NCBI GenBank assembly: GCA_947455205.1
Contig: CANGNF010000045.1
Location: 1-39,624 of the forward strand
Direction of reading: 5' to 3'
Length of the DNA: 39,624 nt
Source: Acetobacteraceae bacterium
GTDB taxonomy: Bacteria > Pseudomonadota > Alphaproteobacteria > Acetobacterales > Acetobacteraceae
The position numbers and the translations under genes are program-made. The notes under the pieces are model-generated. The model ran no database searches and was not told the origin of the DNA. It saw only the letters and a program-made list of their open reading frames with translations. Numbering within the stretch: the stretch's first letter is position 1; each line of letters opens with the position of its first letter. This document shows, piece by piece, positions 24,735-32,397 of the stretch.

Positions 24735-24860
24735 ACATGCGCACGGGCGCTGGGTGGCGCGCTTGATAGCCGCACCGGGGCCGCGCGGCAACGGGCGATT
24801 CTTGCGCCCTGTCGGCCGGCGCGCCACCCTGGGCCGGCAATCCGCCGGGGACCTTGTCGC

Positions 24861-26294
24861 ATGCGCCTTTCCTGGGCCAGCCTTTCGGCCGCCAGCCCGG
24901 GGCAATGGGTGGAGCTGGAGGGCTGGCTGGCGCCGCTGGCCGAAGCGCCCTCCCCCGGCTACGGGCTGCTGGTACCGCAGCCGGATTGCTGCCTGGGCTG
25001 CCCGCCCAACCCCGCGCATACCGTGGAAATCCTGGCCGAGGCCGCGCTGCCGGCGGCCAGCGGCGGCGCCATCCGCGTCGCCGGCTGCTGGACCCCGTTG
25101 CCGGCCGATGACGCCGCCGGCTGGCGCTGGCAACTGGCCGCCGCCCGGCCGCTGGGCCGGGTCAGCGCGCCGGGGCCCTGGCTCAGCCGCCGCGCCGCGT
25201 TGGCCGGGCTGCCGCTGGCCTGCGTGGCCGCCAGTGCCGGCTGCGCCGATACCCCGCCGCCCGCGGCGGCCGAGACCCTGGGGCAGGCGCGCAGCCTGGT
25301 GGCCGCCGCCACGCCGATGGACCTGCACAGCCATGCCGGCCGGGTCATCATCAGCCGGGGCGGCGTGCGGCCCTTCACCCCTGTGGCGGAGCCGATGCGC
25401 GACGGCGGCATGCGGCTGATCGCCCTGGCCATGGTGGCGGATACGCCGGTGACCCAGGTGGTCAACGGCACCCGCATCCAGGCGGTGCGGGACCCCGAGC
25501 CGGGCGAGCTGGCGCGCCATGCCGAAGCCGCCTTCGCCCGCCTGGCCGAGGTGGTGCAGACCCAGGGGCTGGCGGTGGTGACCGACCAGGCCAGCCTGCG
25601 CGCCGCCATGGCACCCCATGGGACCACGGGTGGGGCCAATGGCGCGGCCCCGGCCGTGCTGGTGGCGGCCGAGGGCGCCGACTTCCTGGAAGGCCGGCCG
25701 GAGCGCCTGGCCCAGGCCTTTGCCCGCCATCGGCTGCGCCACCTGCAGCTGGTGCACTACCGCGCCAACGAGCTGGGCGACATCCAGACCGACCGGGCCG
25801 AGCATAACGGCCTGAGCGCCGCCGGCGCCGCGGTGGTGCGGGAATGCAACGCGCTGGGCGTGGTGGTGGACCTGGCGCACGCCACGCTGGCCACGGTGCG
25901 CGGCGCGGCCGAGGCCAGCCGCCACCCGATCGTGCTGTCGCATACCTCCCTGAACAACAACCCGCCGGGGCGGACGCGGACCATCACCACCGAGCACGCC
26001 CGCGCCATTGCCGCCACCGGCGGGGTCATCGGCATCTGGCCGCCCAGCACCATCTTCCCCACCCTGCGCCGCTACGCCGAGGGCATGGCCCGCATGGCGG
26101 AGGCGGTGGGCGTGGCGCATGTCGGCATCGGCAGCGACATGCTGGGGCTGCTGGGCACCGCGGCCTTCAGCAATTACCGACAGACGCCGGAGCTGGCGGC
26201 GGAACTGCTGGGCATCGGCTTCAACCAGGCCGAGGTGGGGCAGCTGCTGGGCGGCAACTTCGCCCGCGTGCTGGCCCAGGTGCTGCCGGCCTGA
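24861..26294 (+). CDS. membrane dipeptidase (peptidase M19) with extra N-terminal domain
   Basis: The catalytic part (about residues 150-477) has M19 zinc-site signatures: DLHSH at 154-158, AAEGADFLEG, HLQLVHYRANELGD, VVVDLAHA and IVLSHTS, then HVGIGSDM. It would hydrolyse dipeptides. Residues 1-105 are a separate small domain with CCLGC at 43-47 that I do not recognise. Between them lies what looks like an export signal: SRR at 109-111, a hydrophobic stretch and a lipobox ending at C128. A signal in the middle of a protein is odd. No ATG/GTG start precedes it in frame, so either a real fusion or two genes merged by loss of a stop. Confidence 0.82.
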   Translation: MRLSWASLSAASPGQWVELEGWLAPLAEAPSPGYGLLVPQPDCCLGCPPNPAHTVEILAEAALPAASGGAIRVAGCWTPLPADDAAGWRWQLAAARPLGRVSAPGPWLSRRAALAGLPLACVAASAGCADTPPPAAAETLGQARSLVAAATPMDLHSHAGRVIISRGGVRPFTPVAEPMRDGGMRLIALAMVADTPVTQVVNGTRIQAVRDPEPGELARHAEAAFARLAEVVQTQGLAVVTDQASLRAAMAPHGTTGGANGAAPAVLVAAEGADFLEGRPERLAQAFARHRLRHLQLVHYRANELGDIQTDRAEHNGLSAAGAAVVRECNALGVVVDLAHATLATVRGAAEASRHPIVLSHTSLNNNPPGRTRTITTEHARAIAATGGVIGIWPPSTIFPTLRRYAEGMARMAEAVGVAHVGIGSDMLGLLGTAAFSNYRQTPELAAELLGIGFNQAEVGQLLGGNFARVLAQVLPA

Positions 26295-26317
26295 GGCGGC
26301 GGCGCGGCCGGGCGGGT

Positions 26318-26984
26318 TTCGGACGAACTCGGCAGGTGGAGTGGCCGGCGCTGGTGCGGGAGCGCGGGTTGCGGTTGGGATGAACGCGCCGAGTGGGGCG
26401 GCAGCGCTGGCCGGCTTCGGGATGAGCGCGCCATGCGCGGTTCGGACAAATCCCCGGGGCGGGGTGGCGGCGGCTGGCCCAGGGGCGCGGTTTGCAGTTG
26501 GGACATGGGCGATGGGTCGGGCGGCAGCGCTGGTCGGCGTCAGCATGAGCGCGCCGCGCGATGTTCGGACAAATCCATTCGATGAGCCGGCGATGACCGT
26601 GGCCCATGCGACCCGGAGGCGCCGCGTGGTTCGGACAAATCCCACGGTCGGGGTGGCGGGGACGCTGCCCGGCGCCAGTCGCAGGGCGCAATGTGCGGTT
26701 CGGACAAATCCCTGGGATGGGAAGGCTGCGACCCCTGCTCGTTCTGGGCAGCGCGCGCGGCGCGCGGTTCGGACAAATACCGTGGGCGGGGTGGCGGTGG
26801 CCTTGGCGGGCGCCGGCTCGAAGCCGCGGCGTGCCGTTCGGACAAATCCTGCGGGCGGGGCGGTCGGGGCCTCGACCGATGGCAGCCCTCGGACAGGATT
26901 CGCGGTGCGGACGCTCTCCCTGGCCGAGGTCCGGCGCGCCTCGCCCCGCCCTGGCGCGACCAGGCGTGCGCTTCGGACAAATCC
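26318..26984. repeat. 11-unit repeat array, core TTCGGACAAATCC
   Basis: Cores start at 26318, 26375, 26441, 26498, 26564, 26630, 26699, 26768, 26837, 26906 and 26972. Seven are TTCGGACAAATCC or one base off; those at 26318, 26375, 26498 and 26906 are degenerate. Spacings are 57, 66, 57, 66, 66, 69, 69, 69, 69 and 66, all multiples of three. 26318-26440 and 26441-26563 are diverged 123-bp tandem copies. The 50-56 bp between cores are variable, GC-rich and often start GGGCGGGG. Two frames with shared wobble positions keep a repeated peptide: VRTNP on plus (open to a stop at 27150) and GFVRT on minus (ATG 27098 with AGGAG 4 nt before). Coding status is unresolved. The array fills the gap between two convergent genes (26295-27173). 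Confidence 0.92.
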
Positions 26985-27173
26985 GCTTTCCGGCGCCACC
27001 GCCCGCCACCGCAGCGCCGCACCCGCGCAGGCGCTGCCCACCTGGGCAACCGCCCCGCCAGGGGCACGAAAGACTGGCTGGGCGGGGCGGTCGGGCATCA
27101 GGCTCCTGTCTCATCAGTCACCAAGGGGTCTGCACTATATAGGAATATAGTCGCAAACTCCAGCGTCATCCGC

Positions 27174-27572
27174 TCAGGCCGGCAGCAGGCCCTGCGCCTG
27201 CCGCAGCCCGGCCCATTGCGCCACGGCAAAGCCCATGACCAGCGCGGCCTGGCCCAGCAGCAGCGCCAGCCCCAGCCCGTTCGGCGCCAGCAGCCCCAGC
27301 GCCGGGGCCAGCACGCAGTCCAGCGCCCACAGCGCGTTCAGCACCGCCGCCGCCCGCACCAGGCGGGGGGACGGGGCCTCCTGCCGGCCCAGGTGCAGCA
27401 CGAAGGCCGCCCAGCCCAGGCAGACCAGGCCGGCGCCCAGCAGCAGCGGTTGCGGCAGCGCCAGCAGCGGCGCCAGGGCGGCGGCGCCGGCCGCCATCAG
27501 CAGGCCGGCGGCGGCGCTGGCGGCGGCATCCGCCAGCAGGGCAAAGCGCAGCAGGGGGGTTTGGGTGGTCAT
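27174..27572 (-). CDS. small integral membrane protein of unknown function
   Basis: From ATG 27572 (AGGAGA upstream) the 132-residue protein is almost wholly four hydrophobic segments, roughly residues 7-30, 36-55, 65-88 and 95-118, with short charged loops. No family is recognised. It is divergent from the MmyB-type regulator, with a strong dyad in the 115-bp gap, so it is a likely target of that regulator. Confidence 0.7.
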   Translation of the reverse strand: MTTQTPLLRFALLADAAASAAAGLLMAAGAAALAPLLALPQPLLLGAGLVCLGWAAFVLHLGRQEAPSPRLVRAAAVLNALWALDCVLAPALGLLAPNGLGLALLLGQAALVMGFAVAQWAGLRQAQGLLPA

Positions 27573-27634
27573 GGTCGGCTCTCCTTCTCGGCCGGTTGCG
27601 ATGCGGGGATGCTGCACCGGCCCGCCGCCGCAAT

Positions 27635-27657
27635 GCGATTACCTCGCAGGTCATCGC
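27635..27657. promoter_or_regulatory. operator-like dyad between regulator and membrane gene
   Basis: GCGATTACCT (27635-27644), spacer CGC, then AGGTCATCGC (27648-27657): arms match at 9 of 10 positions. It sits 30 bp before the regulator's ATG and 63 bp from the divergent ATG, a good place for an autorepressor. Binding is inferred. Confidence 0.5.
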
Positions 27658-27687
27658 CCTGCGGCGGCGGGGCGTTAGGCTGGCGCC

Positions 27688-28497
27688 ATGCCGCAGACCC
27701 TCGTCCTTGCCAAAGCCTCCTCCGCCGCCTCCCCGGTCGGCGCCCAGCTGCGCGCCTGGCGGCAGCGCCGGCGCCGCAGCCAGCTGGACCTGGCGCTGGA
27801 TGCCGGCATCTCGCAGCGCCACCTCAGCTTTGTCGAAAGCGGCCGCGCCAGGCCCAGCCGCGACATGCTGCTGCACTTGGCCGAACAGCTGGAGGTGCCG
27901 CTACGCGAGCGGAACGCGCTGCTGCTGGCCGCCGGCTTTGCCCCGCGCTACGCCGAGCGCGGCCTGGACGACCCGGCCCTGGCGCCGGCCAGCCAGGTGG
28001 TGGCGACCATCCTGCGCGGGCATTTCCCCAACCCGGCGCTGGCGGTGGACCGGCACTGGCACATGCTGGCGGCGAACGAGGCGGTGGCGCCGCTGCTGGC
28101 TGGCGTGGCCGAGCCGGCGCTGCTGGCGCCGCCGGTCAATGTGCTGCGGCTGAGCCTGCATCCCGGCGGCCTGGCCCCGGCGATCCTGAACCTGCCGGTC
28201 TGGCGCGGGCATATACTGGGCCGGCTGCAGCGCCAGGCGCAGGCCAGCGCGGACCCGGTGCTGGCGGCGCTGCATGCCGAGTTGACGGCGCTGGGCGGAC
28301 CACTGGCGGCCGAGCCGGCCGAGGGCATTGCGGTGCCGCTGGAACTGGCGACGCGGGAGGGGGCGCTGTCGTTGATCGGCACCGTCACGGTCTTCGGCAC
28401 CCCCACCGAGGTGACGCTGGCGGAGCTGGCGATCGAGGCCTTCTACCCCGCCGATGCGGTGACGGCCGCGCGGCTGCGGCGGCTGTGCGGCGGGTGA
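27688..28497 (+). CDS. XRE-family regulator with MmyB-like ligand-binding domain
   Basis: The 269-residue protein has an N-terminal XRE helix-turn-helix (LRAWRQRRRRSQLDLALDAG, ISQRHLSFVESGRARPSRD, residues about 21-60) and then the MmyB-like domain: NPALAVDRHWHMLAANEAV, LRLSLHPGGLAP and the C-terminal ELAIEAFYPAD. Such regulators usually control a divergent gene; here that is the four-helix membrane protein at 27174. The ligand, reported in relatives as hydrophobic, is unknown here. Confidence 0.85.
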   Translation: MPQTLVLAKASSAASPVGAQLRAWRQRRRRSQLDLALDAGISQRHLSFVESGRARPSRDMLLHLAEQLEVPLRERNALLLAAGFAPRYAERGLDDPALAPASQVVATILRGHFPNPALAVDRHWHMLAANEAVAPLLAGVAEPALLAPPVNVLRLSLHPGGLAPAILNLPVWRGHILGRLQRQAQASADPVLAALHAELTALGGPLAAEPAEGIAVPLELATREGALSLIGTVTVFGTPTEVTLAELAIEAFYPADAVTAARLRRLCGG

Positions 28498-28542
28498 TGC
28501 CGACGGGGCCGTCCACGCCGGCGGCGCGGCGATGACCGGGCG

Positions 28543-29619
28543 CTAAAGCCGGCGGAAGCGGAAGCTGCCGTCGAAGCCCGCAGCTTCCTCCAGCGCCGCC
28601 GCCAGCACGGCGTGGTGGGGCGAGAGGCGGCAGGCCGGGTCGGTGGCGGCGGCGTCGCCGGTCAGCGCGAAGGCCTGGCAGCGGCAGCCGCCCCAATCGC
28701 GTTCGGCGTGCTCGCAGCCCTGGCAGGGCGAAGGCATCCAGTCGGTGCCGCGGAAGCGCTCGAAGGCCTCGGCGCCGTACCAGGCGGCGTGCAGGCTGGT
28801 GTCGCGGATGTTCGGGAAGACCATGCCGTCGATGCTCTCGGCGGCGTGGCAGGGCAGGATGCGGCCGCCCGGCGACACCGCCAGGAAGCGCCGGCCCCAG
28901 CCGCCCATGCAGGCCTTGGGCCGGCTGGCGTGGTAGTCCGGCACCACGTAGTCGATGACGAGCCGGCCGCTCAGTGCCGCGCGGGCGCGGGTGACCGTGG
29001 CGGTGGCGGCGTCCAGCTGGGCGCGCGTGGGCAGCAGCGCGGCGCGGTTGGCCAGCGCCCAGCCGTAGTACTGCACATGCGCCACCTCCAGCCGGCCGGC
29101 GCCCATGGCCAGCGCCAGCTCGATTAGCTCCGGCAGGCGGTCCAGGTTCTGGCGGTGGACCACGGCGTTCAGCGTCAGCGCCAGCCCGGCGTCGCGCACC
29201 AGGGCCGCCGCCGCCAGCTTCTTCGCGTGGGCACCGGGCAGGTTGGCGATGCGGTCGGCGCTGCCGGCCTCGGCGTCCTGCACCGAGAGCTGCACATGCT
29301 CCAGCCCGGCCTGGCGCAGCGCAGCCAGCCGGGGCGCGTCCAGCAGCACGCCGGACGTGATGAGGTTGGTGTAGAGCCCGGCGGCGCTGGCGGCGGCGGT
29401 GAGGTCGACGATGTCGCGCCGCGCCATCGGCTCGCCGCCCGAGAGGTGGATCTGCAGGCAGCCGAGCGCCGCCGCCTGCTGGAATACGCCGGCCCATTCG
29501 GCGGTGGTCAGCTCCTCACCCGGCCCGGCCAGCGCGACGGGGTTGGAGCAGTAGGGGCATTGCAGCGGGCAGCGATGCGTCAACTCCGCCAGCAGCGCCA
29601 GGGGCGGCTCGGGCGTCAT
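28543..29619 (-). CDS. pqqE: PQQ biosynthesis radical SAM enzyme PqqE
   Basis: PqqE joins the Glu and Tyr side chains of PqqA using S-adenosylmethionine, with PqqD as carrier. The radical SAM motif is C17, C21, C24 (CPLQCPYC), followed by LSGGEPMARRD. The SPASM region shows KACMGGWG, ILPCHAAESI, PSPCQGC and GGCRCQAF, whose cysteines bind auxiliary clusters. At 358 residues the length is normal. ATG 29619 overlaps the pqqD stop (ATGA). Last gene of pqqABCDE. Confidence 0.95.
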   Translation of the reverse strand: MTPEPPLALLAELTHRCPLQCPYCSNPVALAGPGEELTTAEWAGVFQQAAALGCLQIHLSGGEPMARRDIVDLTAAASAAGLYTNLITSGVLLDAPRLAALRQAGLEHVQLSVQDAEAGSADRIANLPGAHAKKLAAAALVRDAGLALTLNAVVHRQNLDRLPELIELALAMGAGRLEVAHVQYYGWALANRAALLPTRAQLDAATATVTRARAALSGRLVIDYVVPDYHASRPKACMGGWGRRFLAVSPGGRILPCHAAESIDGMVFPNIRDTSLHAAWYGAEAFERFRGTDWMPSPCQGCEHAERDWGGCRCQAFALTGDAAATDPACRLSPHHAVLAAALEEAAGFDGSFRFRRL

Positions 29620-29885
29620 GCCCGCACCACGCCCTTGGTCATCAGCTCCGCCAGCAGCGCCTGCACGTCGGCACCGATCTCCTCACGCGGGGCGGCGAAG
29701 CGGACCGCCAGGTCGTCAATGATGGCGTCCACGCTGCGCTGGCCATCCACCAGGCGCAGCACTTCCAGCGCGGTTCCGTCGGGCAGGAACATCCGCTCCG
29801 GCCCCATCACCGTCCAGCGGTCGCGCGCCTGGTCGTGGCGCAGGCGCATGCCGGGGGCGAATTGCGGGACCAGTGCCGGGTTCAT
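29616..29885 (-). CDS. pqqD: PqqA-binding chaperone PqqD
   Basis: An 89-residue PqqD: RLRHDQARDRWTVMGPERMF, then LPDGTALEVLRLVDGQRSVD and a C-terminal helix ending ELMTKGVVRA. It is a RiPP recognition element that holds PqqA for PqqE. ATG 29885 overlaps the pqqC stop by 4 nt, so the longer frame upstream is rejected. Confidence 0.93.
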   Translation of the reverse strand: MNPALVPQFAPGMRLRHDQARDRWTVMGPERMFLPDGTALEVLRLVDGQRSVDAIIDDLAVRFAAPREEIGADVQALLAELMTKGVVRA

Positions 29886-30616
29886 GGCCGGAAGGCGCCG
29901 GGCGGCGGCAGCGCCGGGGCGACATAGGCATGGTGCAGCGCGTCCAGCTGCGCCCACAACAGGTCGCACTTGAAGCGCAGCGCCGCCATCACCTGCTCCT
30001 GCTGCTCGCGCGTGCGGGCCTCGCGCTTCACGTAGCCCAGCGCGAACTCGACATCCTGCGGCGCCTGGGTGAGACGCGGCGTGAAGTAGGCCAGCGTCTT
30101 CTCGCTGACGAAATCGTAGTTCCGCAGCATGCCGGCGACGCGCTGGGAGATGATGTTGGGCGAGAACATCTCCGTCAGCGAGGACGCCACCGCCTCCAGG
30201 ATGCTGCGCTCCTTCACGAAGTGGACATAGGCGTCCACCGCGTAGCGCGTGCCCGGCAGCAGGCCGGCGAGCGAGGTGACGTAGTCGGTGTCCAGCCCCA
30301 GCCCCTCGGTCAGCACCAGCCAGCGCTCCACGCCGCCGGGCTTGCTGCCGTCGCCGTCATGGTCCTCGATCCGCCGGCGCCATTCGCGGCGCAGGTCGGG
30401 CGTCGGCAGGCGGGCGACGATGCTGGCGTCCTTGGCCGGGATGCTGGCCTGGTAGTAGTAGCGGTTCAGCGCCCAGGCCTGGACCTGGCCCTTGTTCAAC
30501 CTGCCGCCATGCAGCAGGTGATGGAACGGGTGGTGGATATGGTAGCGCTCCTCGCCGATGGCGCGCAGCCGCGCCTCCAATTCCTCGGGCGGCAGCAGCG
30601 CGGCGGCGTCGGTCAC
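29882..30616 (-). CDS. pqqC: pyrroloquinoline-quinone synthase PqqC
   Basis: PqqC closes the ring and performs the final oxidation of AHQQ to PQQ. The 244-residue protein shows HHPFHHLLHGGRLNKGQVQA, NRYYYQASIPAKDASI, RIEDHDG and YAVDAYVHFVKER, all typical. The start is GTG 30616, overlapping the pqqB stop (GTGA); the longer frame is read-through. Confidence 0.95.
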   Translation of the reverse strand: MTDAAALLPPEELEARLRAIGEERYHIHHPFHHLLHGGRLNKGQVQAWALNRYYYQASIPAKDASIVARLPTPDLRREWRRRIEDHDGDGSKPGGVERWLVLTEGLGLDTDYVTSLAGLLPGTRYAVDAYVHFVKERSILEAVASSLTEMFSPNIISQRVAGMLRNYDFVSEKTLAYFTPRLTQAPQDVEFALGYVKREARTREQQEQVMAALRFKCDLLWAQLDALHHAYVAPALPPPGAFRP

Positions 30617-31545
30617 AGCGAGATCTCCATGCCGTCCTCGGCGACATCCCAGCCGGCGGCGCGCACCATGGCGCGCTCGGCACTGTCTTCCAGCAGGACG
30701 GGGTTGGTGTTGTTGATGTGGATGAAGATGCGCCGGCGCACGCCGAGGCCCTCGAAGGCCGCCATGGTGTCGCGCACGGACATGTGGCCCATGCGCAGCC
30801 CGGTCTTCTGCCCGGCGCCGGCCAGGATCATCTCGTCGTCGCGCCACAGCGTGCCGTCGAACAGGACGCAGGCGGCGCCATGCAGGCGGTCGCGCAGCGC
30901 CGGGGTCAGCTCGGCGCAGCCGGGGATGAAGTAGAGCGCCTGATCGCTGCCGGTCGTGGTCACGCGCAGGCCGATGCAGTCGCCATCATCGGCGCGGCCG
31001 GGGTCGGCACCGGCCTGTTCCTGGAACAGCGCCACCTTGCCGGGCACGGCGAAGGCTTCCAGCGTGATCCCCAGCGGTGCGCCGGCGCCGTCGGCAATCT
31101 CCAAGGGTGCGTCCAGCGGCAGCGCGCGGCGTGGCACCAGGCCGGCGTCCAGCACGTTGAAGATCGGGTTCATCGCCAGCGCCGCCAGGCCTTTCGGCGC
31201 GGCGTAGAGGCCGAAGGCGTGCCGCTCCCGCAGCGTCAGCAGGCCGGCGATGGTGTCCACCTCGGCCCCCGTGATGGCCACGGCGGCGATGGGAGAATGC
31301 CGCAGGCGCCCGGGCGCCGGCCGCGGGTGCAGCGCCGGGGTGGCGGCGATCTGGGCGGCGATGTCGGGGGCGGCGTTCAGTACCAGCCAGCGCTCGCCAT
31401 CGGCGGAGACGGCCAGCGAGGCCTGGGTGCGGGGTTTGGCCAGCGGGTCGCCGGCGCGGGCGCGCAGGCAGCCGGGGCCGGCCGAGTTCCACTGCGGAAA
31501 GCCGCCGCCGGCACCGGCGCCGAGGACGATGGCGCGCAGGCTCAT
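30613..31545 (-). CDS. pqqB: PQQ biosynthesis metallo-beta-lactamase-fold protein PqqB
   Basis: The 310-residue protein starts LRAIVLGAGAGGGFPQWN, the PqqB signature, and ends RIFIHINNTNPVLLEDS. PqqB has a metallo-beta-lactamase fold and is reported to hydroxylate a tyrosine-derived intermediate. It follows pqqA by about 96 bp, a gap typical of this operon where pqqA is made in excess. Confidence 0.94.
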   Translation of the reverse strand: MSLRAIVLGAGAGGGFPQWNSAGPGCLRARAGDPLAKPRTQASLAVSADGERWLVLNAAPDIAAQIAATPALHPRPAPGRLRHSPIAAVAITGAEVDTIAGLLTLRERHAFGLYAAPKGLAALAMNPIFNVLDAGLVPRRALPLDAPLEIADGAGAPLGITLEAFAVPGKVALFQEQAGADPGRADDGDCIGLRVTTTGSDQALYFIPGCAELTPALRDRLHGAACVLFDGTLWRDDEMILAGAGQKTGLRMGHMSVRDTMAAFEGLGVRRRIFIHINNTNPVLLEDSAERAMVRAAGWDVAEDGMEISL

Positions 31546-31641
31546 GCGATGCCCTGAAATGCAGAACCGCGGCAGGGAGACCCCGCCGCGGCCTGGCTAC
31601 GCGGATTGGGCCAGCCGGGCATGGCGCCCGGCCGGGCAGCC

Positions 31642-31722
31642 TCAGCCGATCTCGGCGCAGGCGTAGCTGTTGATTTCCATCGCCAGCGAGACTTCGACGA
31701 TGCGGGGCTTCTTCCAGGCCAT
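31642..31722 (-). CDS. pqqA: PQQ precursor peptide PqqA
   Basis: A 26-residue peptide starting MAWKKPRIVEVSLAMEINSY, with the conserved Glu-x3-Tyr pair (E16, Y20) that supplies the PQQ skeleton. GGAGG lies about 8 nt before ATG 31722. It is the first gene of pqqABCDE on the minus strand. The 84 bp between it and the cytochrome gene should contain its promoter. Confidence 0.95.
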   Translation of the reverse strand: MAWKKPRIVEVSLAMEINSYACAEIG

Positions 31723-31806
31723 GATACATATCCTCCGATTGTGGTTGGGGTGGGTAGTCTGGCGGCATCGGCCGTGGCGTTCAAGCCTTTCGCGCGCACG
31801 GCGCGA

Positions 31807-32397
31807 TCAGTCCCGGTGCGCCAGGTAATGCGCCAGGGCGGCGATATCGGCATCGGGCATGCCACGCACGGCGTCGTTCATCTGCGGGTCGGCGCCCACG
31901 CGGGTGCCGTCGCGGTAGGCGGCCAAAGTATGGGCCAGGAATTCCTCGCGCTGGCCGGTGATGCGGGGAATCTGCTCCCGCCCATGCAGCGTCGGCAGGT
32001 GGCAGACGGTGCAGTGGCGGGTGGCCATCTGCGCCTCGCCCTTGGCCGCTAGGGCGGCGTCGCGCGGGCTGCGATCCTCGGCCGGGCCGGCGGTCAGGCT
32101 GGCGTAGTAGGCGGCCAGGTCCTCCACATCCTGGTCGGCAATGCCCTCCACGAAGGGCACCATCGGCGGCACCTGGCGGATGCCCTCGCGCATCAGGATC
32201 ATCTGGGTGACGATGAACAGCGGCTGCTGGCCGGCGAGCGACGGAATGCCTTCCATCTGGCTGCGGCCATTCTCGCCGTGGCAGGCGGTGCAGCGGCCCG
32301 CCGCCAACTGCTCGCCGCGGGCGCGGTCCTGCGCCGCGGCGATGGTGGGGAGAGTGGCGGCCAGGACGGCCGCCACCAGGTACGCGCGCAGTCTCAC
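31807..32397 (-). CDS. diheme cytochrome c
   Basis: The 196-residue protein has a signal peptide (first 22 residues, ending IAAAQ) and two haem-binding motifs: CTACH at 36-40 and CTVCH at 129-133, each followed by a cytochrome c553-like domain. It acts in the periplasm. ATG 32397 overlaps the stop of the dehydrogenase gene (ATGA), so it is a likely electron acceptor of that PQQ enzyme, passing electrons to the respiratory chain. Confidence 0.92.
   Translation of the reverse strand: MRLRAYLVAAVLAATLPTIAAAQDRARGEQLAAGRCTACHGENGRSQMEGIPSLAGQQPLFIVTQMILMREGIRQVPPMVPFVEGIADQDVEDLAAYYASLTAGPAEDRSPRDAALAAKGEAQMATRHCTVCHLPTLHGREQIPRITGQREEFLAHTLAAYRDGTRVGADPQMNDAVRGMPDADIAALAHYLAHRD

Noticed and set aside
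26318..26984. CRISPR array
   Set aside because: The repeat is only about 13 bp and degenerate, the inter-core DNA is compositionally alike and partly duplicated, spacings follow multiples of three, and no cas gene is near.
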